Shown here piece after piece: positions 1-9,308 of a DNA stretch of 64,000 bases. The notes under the pieces were generated by a model. The model saw nothing but the letters and a program-made list of their open reading frames with translations, ran no database searches and was not told the origin of the DNA. Where the stretch lies: contig NZ_RCUX01000002.1 in the NCBI RefSeq assembly GCF_003667565.1, positions 1 to 64,000 of the forward strand. The letters are read 5' to 3'. The stretch comes from Mycetocola tolaasinivorans (lineage in GTDB: Bacteria > Actinomycetota > Actinomycetes > Actinomycetales > Microbacteriaceae). The first letter of the stretch is position 1. Each line of letters begins with the position of its first letter. Position numbers and translations under genes: made by a program.

Positions 1-34
1 GATTCAGCACTGTACGTCAAAACCTCGCACACGC

Positions 35-56
35 AAGTGTCATATAGCGGACACTT
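35..56 (+). other. Short inverted repeat in the rpoA leader
   Basis: AAGTGTC (35-41) and GACACTT (50-56) form a 7-bp stem just before the rpoA ribosome binding site GAAAGGA (61-67). It has no U-tract, so it is not a terminator. It could be a processing or pausing element between the upstream ribosomal genes (outside the window) and rpoA. Confidence 0.35.
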
Positions 57-74
57 AGCCGAAAGGAACCAATA

Positions 75-1067
75 GTGCTTATTGCACAGCGCCCGACGCT
101 CACCGAAGAGAACATTTCCGAGTTCCGTAGCCGGTTCGTTATCGAGCCGCTCGAGCCCGGTTTTGGTTACACGCTGGGTAACTCCCTGCGTCGCACCCTG
201 CTGTCGTCGATCCCCGGAGCCGCCGTTACCAGCGTCCGTCTCGACGGCGTTCTGCACGAGTTCAGCACCATCCCCGGTGTGAAGGAAGATGTCACTGAGA
301 TCATCCTGAACATCAAGGGTCTGGTTGTTTCGAGCGAGCACGATGAGCCGATCACCGCTTACCTGCGTAAGACCGGTGCCGGTCAGGTCACCGCCGCCGA
401 CATCTCGGCTCCGGCCGGTGTCGAGGTTCACAACCCCGAGCTCGTTATCGCGACCCTGAACGAGAAGGCCAAGTTTGAACTTGAGCTGACCATCGAGCGT
501 GGCCGTGGATACGTGTCCGCCGGTCAGAACCGCAACGAGTTCTCCGAGGCCGGTCAGATTCCGATCGACTCGATCTACTCGCCGGTCCTGAAGGTTACCT
601 ACCGCGTCGAGGCAACTCGTGCCGGTGAGCGTACCGACTTCGACCGCCTGGTGGTTGACGTCGAGACCAAGTCCGCCATCTCCCCCCGGGATGCCATCGC
701 TTCGGCCGGCACCACCCTGGTAGAGCTGTTCGGTCTGGCTCGTGAGCTGAACACCGCAGCCGAGGGCATCGAGATCGGCCCCGCGCCGGTTGACGCCGTC
801 CTGTCGAGCGAACTGTCGATTCCGATCGAGGACCTGGACCTGTCGGTCCGTTCCTACAACTGCCTGAAGCGCGAAGGCATCAACACCGTCTCGGAGCTCG
901 TAGCTCTGTCCGAGACCCAGCTGATGAACATCCGCAACTTCGGTCAGAAGTCGGTTGACGAGGTACGCGACAAGCTCGTTGAAATGGGTCTGTCCCTGAA
1001 GGACTCGGTTCCCGGGTTCGATGGCGCTCACTTCTACTCGGGCTTCGAGGACGACGTAGCTAACTAA
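75..1067 (+). CDS. rpoA: DNA-directed RNA polymerase subunit alpha
   Basis: Alpha subunit of RNA polymerase; its dimer nucleates core assembly and its C-terminal domain contacts UP elements and activators. The 330-residue length is normal. The N-terminal dimerisation domain covers about residues 1-230 (motif [11 protein letters not shown]), followed by a flexible linker and the C-terminal domain at about 250-320 with the helix-hairpin-helix stretch [14 protein letters not shown]. The GTG start at 75 follows GAAAGGA at 61-67 with a 7-nt spacer. It is followed after 51 nt by rplQ on the same strand, the standard bacterial order at the end of the alpha operon. Confidence 0.98.
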   Translation: MLIAQRPTLTEENISEFRSRFVIEPLEPGFGYTLGNSLRRTLLSSIPGAAVTSVRLDGVLHEFSTIPGVKEDVTEIILNIKGLVVSSEHDEPITAYLRKTGAGQVTAADISAPAGVEVHNPELVIATLNEKAKFELELTIERGRGYVSAGQNRNEFSEAGQIPIDSIYSPVLKVTYRVEATRAGERTDFDRLVVDVETKSAISPRDAIASAGTTLVELFGLARELNTAAEGIEIGPAPVDAVLSSELSIPIEDLDLSVRSYNCLKREGINTVSELVALSETQLMNIRNFGQKSVDEVRDKLVEMGLSLKDSVPGFDGAHFYSGFEDDVAN

Positions 1068-1118
1068 CCTTCCCGTCGGGTCGACCGACGACACCACTTT
1101 TCTAACTGGAGTTTCAAC

Positions 1119-1634
1119 ATGCCTAAGCCTTCCAAGGGCGCCCGCCTCGGTGGCGGTCCCGCTCACGAGCGCCTGCTGCTCAACAACCTTGCCGCTGCGC
1201 TCTTCGAGCACAAGAGCATCACCACCACCTTCACCAAGGCAAAGCGTCTGCAGCCCGTTGCAGAGCGCTACGTGACCTTCGCGAAGCGTGGCGATCTCGC
1301 TGCACGTCGCCGCATGCTCGGTGTTATCACCGACAAGGGCATCGTGCACGAGCTGTTCACCGAGATCGCCCCGCAGGTTGCGGAGCGTAACGGTGGATAC
1401 ACCCGCATCACCAAGATCGGTAACCGCAAGGGTGACAACGCCCCCATGGCAGTGATCGAGCTCGTTCTCGAGCCCGTCACCCCGAAGAAGAAGGCTGCCA
1501 AGCCGGCCGCCGAGAAGGCTGCCGCTCCGGTAGCTGAGGAGACCGTAGAGGTCGTCGCCGAGGAGACCCCCGTGGTCGCCGAGGAGACCACCGAGGTTGT
1601 GGCTGAGGAAGCCGCTGCTGAGGAAGCCAAGTAG
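1119..1634 (+). CDS. rplQ: 50S ribosomal protein L17 with long acidic tail
   Basis: L17 of the large ribosomal subunit. Residues 1-120 are a complete L17 core (start [13 protein letters not shown], then [14 protein letters not shown] and [14 protein letters not shown]). After [10 protein letters not shown] comes an extension of about 45 residues made almost only of Ala, Glu, Val and Thr, with loose EET-x-EVVAEE repeats, giving 171 residues against about 120-130 in most bacteria. Ala/Glu-rich L17 tails are known in actinobacteria; the function is unknown to me. The ATG at 1119 follows CTGGAG. Transcription probably ends at the strong hairpin at 1650-1689. Confidence 0.97.
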   Translation: MPKPSKGARLGGGPAHERLLLNNLAAALFEHKSITTTFTKAKRLQPVAERYVTFAKRGDLAARRRMLGVITDKGIVHELFTEIAPQVAERNGGYTRITKIGNRKGDNAPMAVIELVLEPVTPKKKAAKPAAEKAAAPVAEETVEVVAEETPVVAEETTEVVAEEAAAEEAK

Positions 1635-1649
1635 TCTTCGGCTCTCATA

Positions 1650-1693
1650 ACAACGGTGCCGCATCCCGATTGGGATGCGGCACCGTTGTGTTT
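1650..1693. terminator. Bidirectional terminator between rplQ and the alarmone synthetase
   Basis: Perfect 18-bp stem: left arm 1650-1667, loop GATT 1668-1671, right arm 1672-1689. It lies between convergent genes, so it can stop transcription from both sides. Confidence 0.85.
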
Positions 1694-1706
1694 GGGGCGG
1701 GTTTTT

Positions 1707-2447
1707 CTACTCGCTGCGCGAGGTTTCCTCGAGGAGCCCGGAGAAGAGCCGGCTGAGGTTTGTGGCCTCGGTGAGCACCGTGGAGTGCTCGGGGAGCGAC
1801 GGGGTGGCCGCATCGATGTAGCGCACCTGCTCGCGCAGGCGCAGCATTTTGCGGTCGAGGGCCGCGGCGGTTTCGGCGGCCTCCTTGAGCTCGGCGAGGA
1901 CGTCGCTCGGGACGTCCTTTTCGAACTTGTAATAGATCTTGTGCTCGAGGCTTGCCCAGAAGTCCATCGCGACGGTGCGAATCTGGATCTCTACGGGAAC
2001 GGCCTCGACCCGGTCGGAGAGGAACACGGGCACCTCGACCAGAACGTGCAGGCTCTGGTAGCCGTTGGGCTTGGGGTTTTTGATGTAGTCCCGCACCTCG
2101 ATGACCGTCACGTCCTGCTGGTTGGTGATGAGGTCCGCCACGGTATAGATATCCGGGACAAAGCTGCAGGTGATGCGGATGCCCGCGATATCGCGCACCT
2201 CCCGGCGCAGCGCCTCGACGGTGGGCTCGATGCCGCGACGCTTTGCCTTTTCGATGATGCTCGCCGGTGACTTTACCCGGGAACTCACGTGTTCGATTGG
2301 ATTGTAGTCGTGCACGTAGGTGAACTCATCGCGCAGGATCTTGATCTTGGTGGAGATTTCATCCAGACCGAACCGGTAGGCCATCATCATGCGGGTCATC
2401 TCCTGGCCGAGGATCTTACGTTCGGCGGGGGTGGGAAGTGGCATCAT
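1707..2447 (-). CDS. Small alarmone synthetase (RelA/SpoT-domain GTP pyrophosphokinase)
   Basis: Predicted to transfer pyrophosphate from ATP to GTP/GDP, making (p)ppGpp. The 246 residues hold only a RelA/SpoT synthetase domain and no HD hydrolase, TGS or ACT domain, as in YjbM/YwaC-type small alarmone synthetases. Visible family motifs are RDIAGIRI, NPKPNGYQSLH (the G-loop Tyr stacks on the acceptor nucleotide), VPVEIQIRT and MDFWASLEHKIYYK. I start at the ATG at 2447, which has GAAAGG at 2453-2458 with a 5-nt spacer; the frame stays open ten codons further upstream but has no ribosome binding site there. Convergent with rplQ. Product class is firm; whether it makes pppGpp, ppGpp or pGpp cannot be told. 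Confidence 0.9.
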   Translation of the reverse strand: MMPLPTPAERKILGQEMTRMMMAYRFGLDEISTKIKILRDEFTYVHDYNPIEHVSSRVKSPASIIEKAKRRGIEPTVEALRREVRDIAGIRITCSFVPDIYTVADLITNQQDVTVIEVRDYIKNPKPNGYQSLHVLVEVPVFLSDRVEAVPVEIQIRTVAMDFWASLEHKIYYKFEKDVPSDVLAELKEAAETAAALDRKMLRLREQVRYIDAATPSLPEHSTVLTEATNLSRLFSGLLEETSRSE

Positions 2448-2581
2448 TCTGACCTTTCGCTGGGAGCCTGCATACACGAGGTTATCGGCGCTTCCTGCAC
2501 GTGTGATCCATAGGGCACGCAGAAAGTGGATTCGGCGTCGTGCGCCGTGGATGGGGCCTAGCGTATTCGCCCGGGCGCGCG

Positions 2582-2587
2582 TAGCCT
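2582..2587 (+). promoter_or_regulatory. -10 box of a leaderless promoter for the GNAT gene
   Basis: TAGCCT lies 6 nt before the ATG at 2594, which puts the expected transcription start on the A of ATG. There is no Shine-Dalgarno sequence, consistent with a leaderless mRNA. Confidence 0.6.
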
Positions 2588-2593
2588 GAAATC

Positions 2594-3616
2594 ATGAACT
2601 CACGGTCGAGTTTGCGTGACCGCCTCGCGGAGCGCCCCCGGGTTGAGATTCCCACCCATCCGGATGTGGCGCGCTGGCGCGCGGCCGGGCCGGAGGATAT
2701 CGAGGCGATCTGGCGCCTGCAGCGGGCCGCCGATGAGATCGACAATCCGGAGCGGCTCAGCCCGCGCTCGGCCATCAATGAGACCTTTGAAACCTCGAAC
2801 GTTGATCCGGCCCGGGATACCCTCGTGGCGATCGGGTCCAATGGTGAATACCTGGCACACGCACTGTGTGTGGTGGCGGGCGGGCACGCGACCCGGCTTC
2901 AGAGCTATCTGCTGGGCACCGTGCATCCGCTCTGGCGCGGTCGCGGGATCGGTCGGGCGCTGCTCGGCTGGCAGGTTGCACGCTCGGCCGAGCAGCTGTC
3001 CGAGTATGAGCTCACCCTGCCGGGCTGGACGATGCTGTACGTCGATGCCACCAACGAGGGGTTGCGGGCACTCGCCGGCGAATACGGCCTCGATCCGCGG
3101 CGCTACTACCGCGAAATGCGCCATCCGCTCGATGCCGCCATCCCCCCGGTGCCCGTGCCCGAGGGCGTGCGAATCGTGAACTGCACCGAGGAGTACTACG
3201 ACGGTACGCGTATCGCCCGCAACGATGCTTTCCGCGACCACTGGGGTTCGCAGCCCAACACGAAGGAGCGCTGGAACCGCCTGGTACGGGGAGGCCACTT
3301 CCGGAGCGATCTGTCCTTCGTGGCCCTCGCGCGGGATGGGCGGAAGAAGGAGCGGGTCGTCGGGTTTGTGCTCAGCACCGTGACGGAACCGGCAGAGGAG
3401 GCCCTGATCGAGCTCGTCGGGGTGGTCCGTGCCTGGCGCGGCCGGCGGTTGGCACCGGCTCTCCTCACGAGCGCCCTCGCGGCGGGTGTCTCGAGTGGGC
3501 TGCCCTCGATCGGGCTCGAGGTTGATTCGGAGACCCCGGCCGATGCCAACACACTCTATGCCGGATTAGGATTTCGCCCCGTGGGGGAGTCTTCGGTTTA
3601 TCTGCGGGAGTACTAG
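2594..3616 (+). CDS. Double-GNAT N-acetyltransferase (MshD-like architecture)
   Basis: Acetyl-CoA-dependent N-acyltransferase of unknown substrate. The 340 residues contain two GNAT folds: the first at about 25-175 with the acetyl-CoA loop PLWRGRGIGRALL, the second at about 190-340 with the more degenerate VVRAWRGRRLAPALL and a final GLGFRPVGESS strand. Tandem GNAT domains of this size occur in mycothiol synthase MshD, but I see no residue that fixes that identity. The ATG at 2594 is set by the leaderless promoter spacing. Divergent from the alarmone synthetase and part of a block separating rplQ from truA. Confidence 0.8.
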   Translation: MNSRSSLRDRLAERPRVEIPTHPDVARWRAAGPEDIEAIWRLQRAADEIDNPERLSPRSAINETFETSNVDPARDTLVAIGSNGEYLAHALCVVAGGHATRLQSYLLGTVHPLWRGRGIGRALLGWQVARSAEQLSEYELTLPGWTMLYVDATNEGLRALAGEYGLDPRRYYREMRHPLDAAIPPVPVPEGVRIVNCTEEYYDGTRIARNDAFRDHWGSQPNTKERWNRLVRGGHFRSDLSFVALARDGRKKERVVGFVLSTVTEPAEEALIELVGVVRAWRGRRLAPALLTSALAAGVSSGLPSIGLEVDSETPADANTLYAGLGFRPVGESSVYLREY

Positions 3617-3637
3617 CGAGCCGTGCTGCCCAGAGCC

Positions 3638-5554
3638 CTATCGGTGGGGTGCCGGGGCCGGTGTGGGCGTGCGGAGGTAGCTGGGGGCTTCCGGTGGGCG
3701 CTCCGCCTTCGCCAGGGTCTCCAGCGCGCCGTGCAGCGTCTGCGCGTAGAGCGCGCCGCCGCGGCTGCCCGGGTGGATGCGATCGGAAGCGAGGAGGTCA
3801 CCCGCGGCGGGCTCGATCGCGCTCGCCCAGTCGGAGAGACCCACGCGTGGATGCCCCGCCACATAGCTGCTCAGCGTCTGGTTGACCCCGGCAACCCAGG
3901 GACGCGGGGCGTAGGCGTTCACCAGGACGAGGTGTCGATTTGGGCCGACGATGCCGGCGAGGCGATCCAGCTGCGCGCTGCTGATGGTGGCGTTCGTGCC
4001 GAGGCCCACCACCACGACCGAACGAAGCTGCCCGGCGGCGGCCTGTTCCTGGGCGAGCTCAAGCCCCGCACCCATGTTGCGTGACACCGCGGCGTCTACC
4101 GCGATGCCGGGAAACTCCTCCTGCAGTGCGGGGGCAGCGGCCAGCATGACGGAGTCGCCGATGGCGCTGATCTGGGTGCCCTCGGCAAGACCATCCGAGG
4201 CATCGGTGGGCTTCGGCGCAATCGGACCCGGATAGGCGGTGGCCTTGAGGCTCTGCGCACCCTCCTCGATCAGCTGCTGGGCGCTTCCCTGGCTGGGCGC
4301 GTGCACCAGCCCGGAGACCGCAACACCGGTAGCGAGCGCGGCGACGGCCACGACCCCGGCGAGGACCAGTCGAGGCTGTGGCAAACGGAGGATGCGCGCG
4401 GTGAGCGCCCGCAGGTAGCCGATAAAGCCCAACCGGCGGATCGGCGTCTCAACCAGGCGGTACGACAGCGCGGCGAGCACAAGCGTGAGGGTGATCGCGA
4501 TGATCGCGAGAAGCGGGGTGGGTTCGCCCGTTGAGGCCTGCTCGGGGAATGCGGCGATCAGGAGCACGAGGAGCGGCCAGTGCCACAGGTAGAGCCCATA
4601 GGAGCGGGCACCGAGATAGCGCAGCGGGGCCATGTCGAGCACCCGAGACCAGGCACCCCCGCCGATTGCCGACCACACCAGAACCGCGGTCAGGATCGAC
4701 ACCGCGGGCAGCCCCCACCGGAACGTTGCAAAACCGGTCTCCCGAAGGCCCCAGACGGCCACGGCGATGATCGCGAGGGCGAGCATCCCGATGAGATCGC
4801 GTCGCCAGCCCGCACCGAACTCGCGTACGCGCGAGAGCAGGGGCAGCGGCCTCCGAGCCTGTGCGATGAGTGCGGTGGCCAGCGTCGCACCGATGAGGAG
4901 GCCAAAACTGTGGCTGTCGGTGCCGTAGTAGACGCGGGTTACGTCGGTACCCAGCGCGGTGAGCACCCACATCCAGATCATGCCGGCGGTGGTGGCGGCC
5001 GCCAGGACACCAACCCGCACCCAGGGGCGGCGCACCAGGAGGAGCGCGAGGAGAAGCAGGGGCCACAGCAGGTAGAACTGCTCCTCGACGGAGAGCGACC
5101 AGAGGTTACGCAGGAGCTCCGGGGTGGTGGAGTCGAAATACCCGTTACCGGTGGCCAGCGCCACCCAGTTGTAGGCAAAGGTGGCCGCGCCGAGCACCTG
5201 AGAGCGCAGCCCGACGAGGATATCCTCGCTGATCAGCGGGGCCAGTGCCGCCGCCGTACCCACCACGAGCGCCAGCGCCGGCAGCAGGCGGCGGGCACGG
5301 CGCAACCAGAAGCGGCCAAGCCCGATCCGGCCGGTAGCCGAGTGCTCGCGCAGGAGCAGGGTCGTGATCAGGAAACCACTGATCACGAAGAAGATGTCGA
5401 CGCCGATGAAACCGCCGGGGGCGAGTGCCGGGGCGGCGTGATACACGATGACCAGCACCACCGCGATGGCGCGCAGGCCATCGAGCCCGGGCAGGTGAAA
5501 GCTCGCTCGGCCGGGGCTCGTGACGGGGGCGGTGGAGGGGGATGCGCTGCTCAT
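3638..5554 (-). CDS. Acyltransferase-3 / SGNH-domain membrane protein (OafA/YrhL type)
   Basis: Predicted integral membrane O-acyltransferase that passes an acyl (usually acetyl) group across the membrane to cell-surface glycans. Of 638 residues, about 20-420 form an acyltransferase-3 domain of some ten helices, opening with LPGLDGLRAIAVVLVIVYHAAP (His in YH) and the RFWLRRARRLLPAL motif. Residues about 460-605 are an SGNH hydrolase domain: GDS at 466-468, GLGTN, and the DRIH pair near 591-594. A Pro-rich tail ends the protein. The ATG at 5554 sits just after GGAAGGAG; a start 33 codons further upstream would run into truA. Substrate unknown. Confidence 0.88.
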   Translation of the reverse strand: MSSASPSTAPVTSPGRASFHLPGLDGLRAIAVVLVIVYHAAPALAPGGFIGVDIFFVISGFLITTLLLREHSATGRIGLGRFWLRRARRLLPALALVVGTAAALAPLISEDILVGLRSQVLGAATFAYNWVALATGNGYFDSTTPELLRNLWSLSVEEQFYLLWPLLLLALLLVRRPWVRVGVLAAATTAGMIWMWVLTALGTDVTRVYYGTDSHSFGLLIGATLATALIAQARRPLPLLSRVREFGAGWRRDLIGMLALAIIAVAVWGLRETGFATFRWGLPAVSILTAVLVWSAIGGGAWSRVLDMAPLRYLGARSYGLYLWHWPLLVLLIAAFPEQASTGEPTPLLAIIAITLTLVLAALSYRLVETPIRRLGFIGYLRALTARILRLPQPRLVLAGVVAVAALATGVAVSGLVHAPSQGSAQQLIEEGAQSLKATAYPGPIAPKPTDASDGLAEGTQISAIGDSVMLAAAPALQEEFPGIAVDAAVSRNMGAGLELAQEQAAAGQLRSVVVVGLGTNATISSAQLDRLAGIVGPNRHLVLVNAYAPRPWVAGVNQTLSSYVAGHPRVGLSDWASAIEPAAGDLLASDRIHPGSRGGALYAQTLHGALETLAKAERPPEAPSYLRTPTPAPAPHR

Positions 5555-5615
5555 ATCTCCTTCCAGGGTAGACACCTCCCTCCGACAGGGCCGAATCGGC
5601 GTCACCATTCGCCGG

Positions 5616-5621
5616 TAAACT
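5616..5621 (+). promoter_or_regulatory. -10 box of a leaderless truA promoter
   Basis: TAAACT is followed by exactly 6 nt and then the GTG start of truA (5628). No ribosome binding site is present, so the transcript probably begins at the start codon. Confidence 0.6.
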
Positions 5622-5627
5622 CGCAGG

Positions 5628-6548
5628 GTGACATCTACTGACCTGACCCGCATTCGCCTCGATCTCGGCTACGACGGTACCGACTTCGCCGGCTGGGCGA
5701 AGCAGCCCGGCCTCCGGACTGTGCAGGAGGTACTCGAAACCGCGGTCCATCAGATGTTTGGGTTCCGGGGCGAACCCATCCTGATCACGGTGGCCGGGCG
5801 CACGGATGCCGGTGTACACGCCGAGGCGCAGGTCGCCCACCTCGATCTTGACCCCGAGCGGGTCGCCCGCCTGATGCAGGCGCGCGGTGCCGACGGCCAG
5901 CCCGAGCCTGATATTGCACACGCGCTGCTGCGCCGAGTAAACGGCATGCTCGGGTTGCACTCGGATGTCTGGCTGCACTCGGCTCGCATCGTCCCGAACG
6001 GGTTCAGTGCACGGTTCTCCGCGCTGTCGCGCAGCTACCGCTACCGGATCGCCGACAACGAGGCGCTCAAGGATCCCCTGCATCGCCGCTCGACCGTGTG
6101 GCTGCCGCGCACGCTCGACCGGGAGACCATGGATCGCACCGCCGCGCGCCTGGTAGGCCTGCACGACTTTGCGGGTTTCTGTCGCCCGCGGGTGGGCGCT
6201 ACCACGATCCGAAACCTCACCGGCTTCTCCTGGCGACGCGATGCGGATGGCGTGCTGATCGCCGAGCTGCGCGCGGATGCCTTCTGCCACTCGATGGTGC
6301 GCTCGCTCGTGGGTGCCTGCATCGCCACCAGTACCGGGCTGCTGCCGGAGGCCGCGATCGAGGGCCTGTTGCGGGAGGATCGCCGCGGCCAGGGCTTCGC
6401 GACGGCCCAGGCTCACGGCCTGACCCTCACCGGAGTTGAGTATCCCGAGGATGCGCTCCTCGCCGCGCGCGCCGAGCTCACCCGTCAGCGCCGCACCTCC
6501 ACCACGCCCTTCCCCGGCGAGCCGGGCTGGTCTGCCGAGCAGGCGTAG
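5628..6548 (+). CDS. truA: tRNA pseudouridine(38-40) synthase
   Basis: Isomerises uridines 38-40 in the tRNA anticodon stem-loop to pseudouridine. The protein starts TRIRLDLGYDGTDFAGWAKQPG, typical of TruA, and carries the catalytic Asp in AGRTDAGVHA (Asp60); later conserved blocks are SRSYRYRI, LVGLHDFAGFCRP and FCHSMVRSLVGACI. At 306 residues it is slightly longer than E. coli TruA (270), with an added C-terminal tail. In many actinobacteria truA follows rplQ directly; here about 4 kb of other genes intervene, and truA has acquired or retained its own leaderless promoter. Confidence 0.96.
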   Translation: MTSTDLTRIRLDLGYDGTDFAGWAKQPGLRTVQEVLETAVHQMFGFRGEPILITVAGRTDAGVHAEAQVAHLDLDPERVARLMQARGADGQPEPDIAHALLRRVNGMLGLHSDVWLHSARIVPNGFSARFSALSRSYRYRIADNEALKDPLHRRSTVWLPRTLDRETMDRTAARLVGLHDFAGFCRPRVGATTIRNLTGFSWRRDADGVLIAELRADAFCHSMVRSLVGACIATSTGLLPEAAIEGLLREDRRGQGFATAQAHGLTLTGVEYPEDALLAARAELTRQRRTSTTPFPGEPGWSAEQA

Positions 6549-6603
6549 CCGGCCGCGTTGGGTTCGGGCCCCGAGCGTTCACCACACGGACGCCGCCGAC
6601 GAA

Positions 6604-6632
6604 TTGACCCGGGGCGCGCCCTCACGTAGACT
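6604..6632 (+). promoter_or_regulatory. Promoter of the rplM-rpsI operon
   Basis: TTGACC (-35, 6604-6609), a 17-nt spacer, and TAGACT (-10, 6627-6632). The predicted start near 6639 gives an untranslated leader of about 129 nt before rplM. Confidence 0.75.
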
Positions 6633-6638
6633 CGGTGA

Positions 6639-6767
6639 TTGGTGTGTGTTCCCGTCATGGGACGCGCGCCCGAAGTTGAGCCCTCCACCTTGTGTGTTCC
6701 CGCTCGGGAACACCGCACGGAGTGGGATTCACGAACATCCAACTTACGACGAGAAAGCAGCACTATC
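6639..6767 (+). promoter_or_regulatory. Structured 5' leader of rplM
   Basis: The long leader contains two copies of the element TGTGTGTTCCCG, near 6642 and at 6691. The second forms a perfect 8-bp hairpin, GTGTTCCC (6694-6701), loop GCTC, GGGAACAC (6706-6713); the first forms a weaker one (TCCC/GGGA). Leaders of ribosomal-protein operons often bind the first encoded protein (L13 or S9) to repress translation; that role here is inference. GAGAAAG at 6751-6757 is the ribosome binding site. Confidence 0.5.
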
Positions 6768-7214
6768 GTGACGCGCACTTACTCCCCGAAGGCCAGTGAA
6801 ATCCAGCGTGACTGGGTCATCATTGACGCCAACGACATCGTTCTGGGCCGCCTGGCCAGCCACGCAGCAAGCATCCTGCGCGGCAAGAACAAGGCAACCT
6901 TCACCCCCCACCTGGACATGGGTGACTTTGTCATCATCATCAACGCCGACAAGGTAGCCCTGACCGGTCAGAAGGCCGCTCAGAAGCGTGCCTACCGTCA
7001 CTCGGGCTTCCCGGGTGGACTCAAGTCGGTCGGCTACGCCGAGCTGCTCGAGAAGAACCCGGTTCGCGCCGTGGAGAAGGCCATCCGTGGCATGCTCCCC
7101 AAGACCAGCCTGGGCCGCGCCCAGCTGCGCAAGCTGAAGGTCTACGAGGGTGCCGAGCACCCCCACGCCGCACAGCAGCCCAAGCCGTACACCCTCACCC
7201 AGGTCGCGCAGTAA
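6768..7214 (+). CDS. rplM: 50S ribosomal protein L13
   Basis: Early-assembly protein of the large ribosomal subunit. At 148 residues it matches the family, with the conserved segments [34 protein letters not shown] and the C-terminal [16 protein letters not shown]. The GTG at 6768 is chosen because GAGAAAG lies 10 nt upstream and because the N-terminus [10 protein letters not shown] matches actinobacterial L13; the open frame continues upstream only through the leader. First gene of an operon with rpsI, 29 nt downstream. Confidence 0.97.
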   Translation: MTRTYSPKASEIQRDWVIIDANDIVLGRLASHAASILRGKNKATFTPHLDMGDFVIIINADKVALTGQKAAQKRAYRHSGFPGGLKSVGYAELLEKNPVRAVEKAIRGMLPKTSLGRAQLRKLKVYEGAEHPHAAQQPKPYTLTQVAQ

Positions 7215-7243
7215 GCGCCGAGTCAGACTTAAAGGACAATAAC

Positions 7244-7726
7244 GTGGCGAACATCGCAGAAACCACCGAGCAGGCTCCGGAGAGCTACTCGACCGAAACC
7301 CCCGCCGCCGAGGCTGTAAAGCCGGCGCGCGTTGTCTCCGTTCCCGGCGCAGCCGTGGGTCGTCGCAAGCAGGCCATCGCCCGCGTGCGCATCATCCCCG
7401 GCACCGGTGTTATCACCGTCAACGGCCGCGAGCTGGCTGACTACTTCCCCAACAAGCTGCACCAGCAGCTGATCAACGACCCGTTCACCGTTCTCGAGCT
7501 CGCCGGCTCGTACGACGTGATCGCTCGCATCTCGGGTGGTGGCCCCTCGGGTCAGGCCGGCGCACTGCGTCTCGGCATTGCCCGTTCGCTGAACCAGGTT
7601 GACGAAGAGAACAACCGCGCCACCCTGAAGAAGGCCGGCTTCCTGACCCGCGATGCTCGCATCAAGGAGCGCAAGAAGGCTGGACTCAAGAAGGCACGTA
7701 AGGCTTCGCAGTTCTCGAAGCGCTAA
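7244..7726 (+). CDS. rpsI: 30S ribosomal protein S9
   Basis: S9 of the small subunit, whose basic C-terminal tail reaches the P-site tRNA. The 160 residues comprise an acidic N-terminal extension of about 35 residues (typical of actinobacteria) and then a full S9 core: [38 protein letters not shown] and the basic end [13 protein letters not shown], finishing in the expected KR. GTG start after AAAGGA. glmM begins 16 nt downstream. Confidence 0.97.
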   Translation: MANIAETTEQAPESYSTETPAAEAVKPARVVSVPGAAVGRRKQAIARVRIIPGTGVITVNGRELADYFPNKLHQQLINDPFTVLELAGSYDVIARISGGGPSGQAGALRLGIARSLNQVDEENNRATLKKAGFLTRDARIKERKKAGLKKARKASQFSKR

Positions 7727-7742
7727 GCGCCCGAAACCCCTT

Positions 7743-9107
7743 ATGGCTGGCCTGTTTGGAACAGACGGCGTTCGCGGCCTCGCGAACGGCCTGTTGACGG
7801 CAGACCTGGCCCTCGGCCTCGCTCAAGCTACCGCATCGGTGCTTGGGCGGGGCCGTAGTGCTGAGGTCCGTCATGCTGCCGGAAAGCGTCCGGTAGCAGT
7901 CCTCGCTCGTGACCCGCGGGTGTCCGGGGAATTCCTCGGTGCCGCGGTTGCCGCGGGACTGGCTTCCAGCGGCGTGGACGTGCTGGATGCCGGCGTGATT
8001 CCCACGCCCGCGGCCGCATATTTGATCGGCAGTATCGACGCCGACTTCGGCGTTATGATCTCCGCCTCGCACAACCCGGCACCGGATAACGGCATCAAGA
8101 TTTTCGCCCGCGGTGGGACGAAGCTCCCCGACGAGGTTGAGGAGCGCATCGAGGCCGCCCTGGCGGAGGCCAAGCTGCTGCCCACCGGCAGCGAGGTTGG
8201 CCGAATTAGCCGATTTGCGGATGCCGAGGATCGCTACGTGGTGCACCTGCTGCAGTCGCTGCCCACGCGCCTCGACGGCATTCACGTGGTGCTTGACTGC
8301 GCGCATGGCGCGGCCTCCGGCGTTTCGCCGGACACCTTCCGCGACGCCGGTGCCACCGTCACCATCATCGGTAACGACCCCGATGGCATCAACATTAACG
8401 ACGGCGTGGGCTCGACCCACCTCGACGTTCTGCAGCGCGCGGTGCTCGAGCACGGTGCCGACGTGGGTATTGCCCACGATGGTGACGCCGATCGCTGCCT
8501 CGCGGTGGACGCCGCCGGTAACATCATCGATGGCGACCAGATCATGGCCATTCTGGCGGTCTCGCTCAAGGAGCGCGGGCTGCTGACGAAGGACACCCTG
8601 GTGGCCACCGTCATGAGCAACCTGGGTCTCAAGATCGCGATGGCCGAGCACGGTATCACCGTTCTCGAGACCAAGGTGGGCGACCGCTACGTTCTGGAGG
8701 CCATGAACGAGGGCGGCTATGCCCTCGGTGGCGAGCAGTCCGGTCACGTCATCATGAGCGAGTTCGCGACCACCGGCGACGGTATCCTGACCGGCCTGCA
8801 GCTGCTGGCCGAGATGGCGCGCACCGGTAAGTCGATCGCCGAGCTGGCCGCGGTCATGACCGTGTACCCGCAGATCTTGATCAACGTCTCCGGTGTGGAC
8901 CGCGACCGGCTGGACAGCGACGAGGTGTTGGCCTCCGCCGTTGCGGACGCCGAGGCCGAGCTGGGCGAGAGTGGCCGGGTGCTGCTGCGCCCGAGTGGAA
9001 CCGAACCGCTGGTGCGCGTGATGGTGGAGGCTGCCGATCAGCACACCGCCGACACGCTTGCACACCGGCTGGCGGATATCGTCCGCGATCGGTTGGCCAT
9101 CGCCTAG
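7743..9107 (+). CDS. glmM: Phosphoglucosamine mutase
   Basis: Interconverts glucosamine-6-phosphate and glucosamine-1-phosphate, the step between GlmS (at 15.4 kb) and GlmU in UDP-GlcNAc and peptidoglycan synthesis. The 454 residues show all alpha-D-phosphohexomutase signatures: start [12 protein letters not shown], the active-site loop ISASHNP with the phospho-Ser at residue 109, the Mg-binding loop DGDADR, the sugar-binding GGEQSGH, and the phosphate-binding [12 protein letters not shown]. The start is the ATG at 7743, since everything upstream overlaps rpsI; its ribosome binding site is weak, suggesting coupling to rpsI. Confidence 0.97.
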   Translation: MAGLFGTDGVRGLANGLLTADLALGLAQATASVLGRGRSAEVRHAAGKRPVAVLARDPRVSGEFLGAAVAAGLASSGVDVLDAGVIPTPAAAYLIGSIDADFGVMISASHNPAPDNGIKIFARGGTKLPDEVEERIEAALAEAKLLPTGSEVGRISRFADAEDRYVVHLLQSLPTRLDGIHVVLDCAHGAASGVSPDTFRDAGATVTIIGNDPDGININDGVGSTHLDVLQRAVLEHGADVGIAHDGDADRCLAVDAAGNIIDGDQIMAILAVSLKERGLLTKDTLVATVMSNLGLKIAMAEHGITVLETKVGDRYVLEAMNEGGYALGGEQSGHVIMSEFATTGDGILTGLQLLAEMARTGKSIAELAAVMTVYPQILINVSGVDRDRLDSDEVLASAVADAEAELGESGRVLLRPSGTEPLVRVMVEAADQHTADTLAHRLADIVRDRLAIA

Positions 9108-9122
9108 GGATGTCATCCATCA

Positions 9123-9152
9123 CCCCCGTCTCCTCAAGGAGGCGGGGGTTTT
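9123..9152 (+). terminator. Terminator after glmM
   Basis: Stem of 11 bp (one G-U pair): left arm CCCCCGTCTCC at 9123-9133, loop TCAA, right arm at 9138-9148, then TTTT. It ends the rplM-rpsI-glmM unit. Confidence 0.85.
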
Positions 9153-9308
9153 GTGGTTTTTGGGGCCGTTTAGTCCACGCTTTGGGGGACATTTAAGGAC
9201 GGCTGTTTTCCTTACATTGTGCCTGATCCGAGGGGCTTTACGTGCCTCTTTTGGGGGCGCTAAGCTGGCGGTGCGATCCCCCTCGCCACCGACTTTGAGG
9301 AGTCCCTT

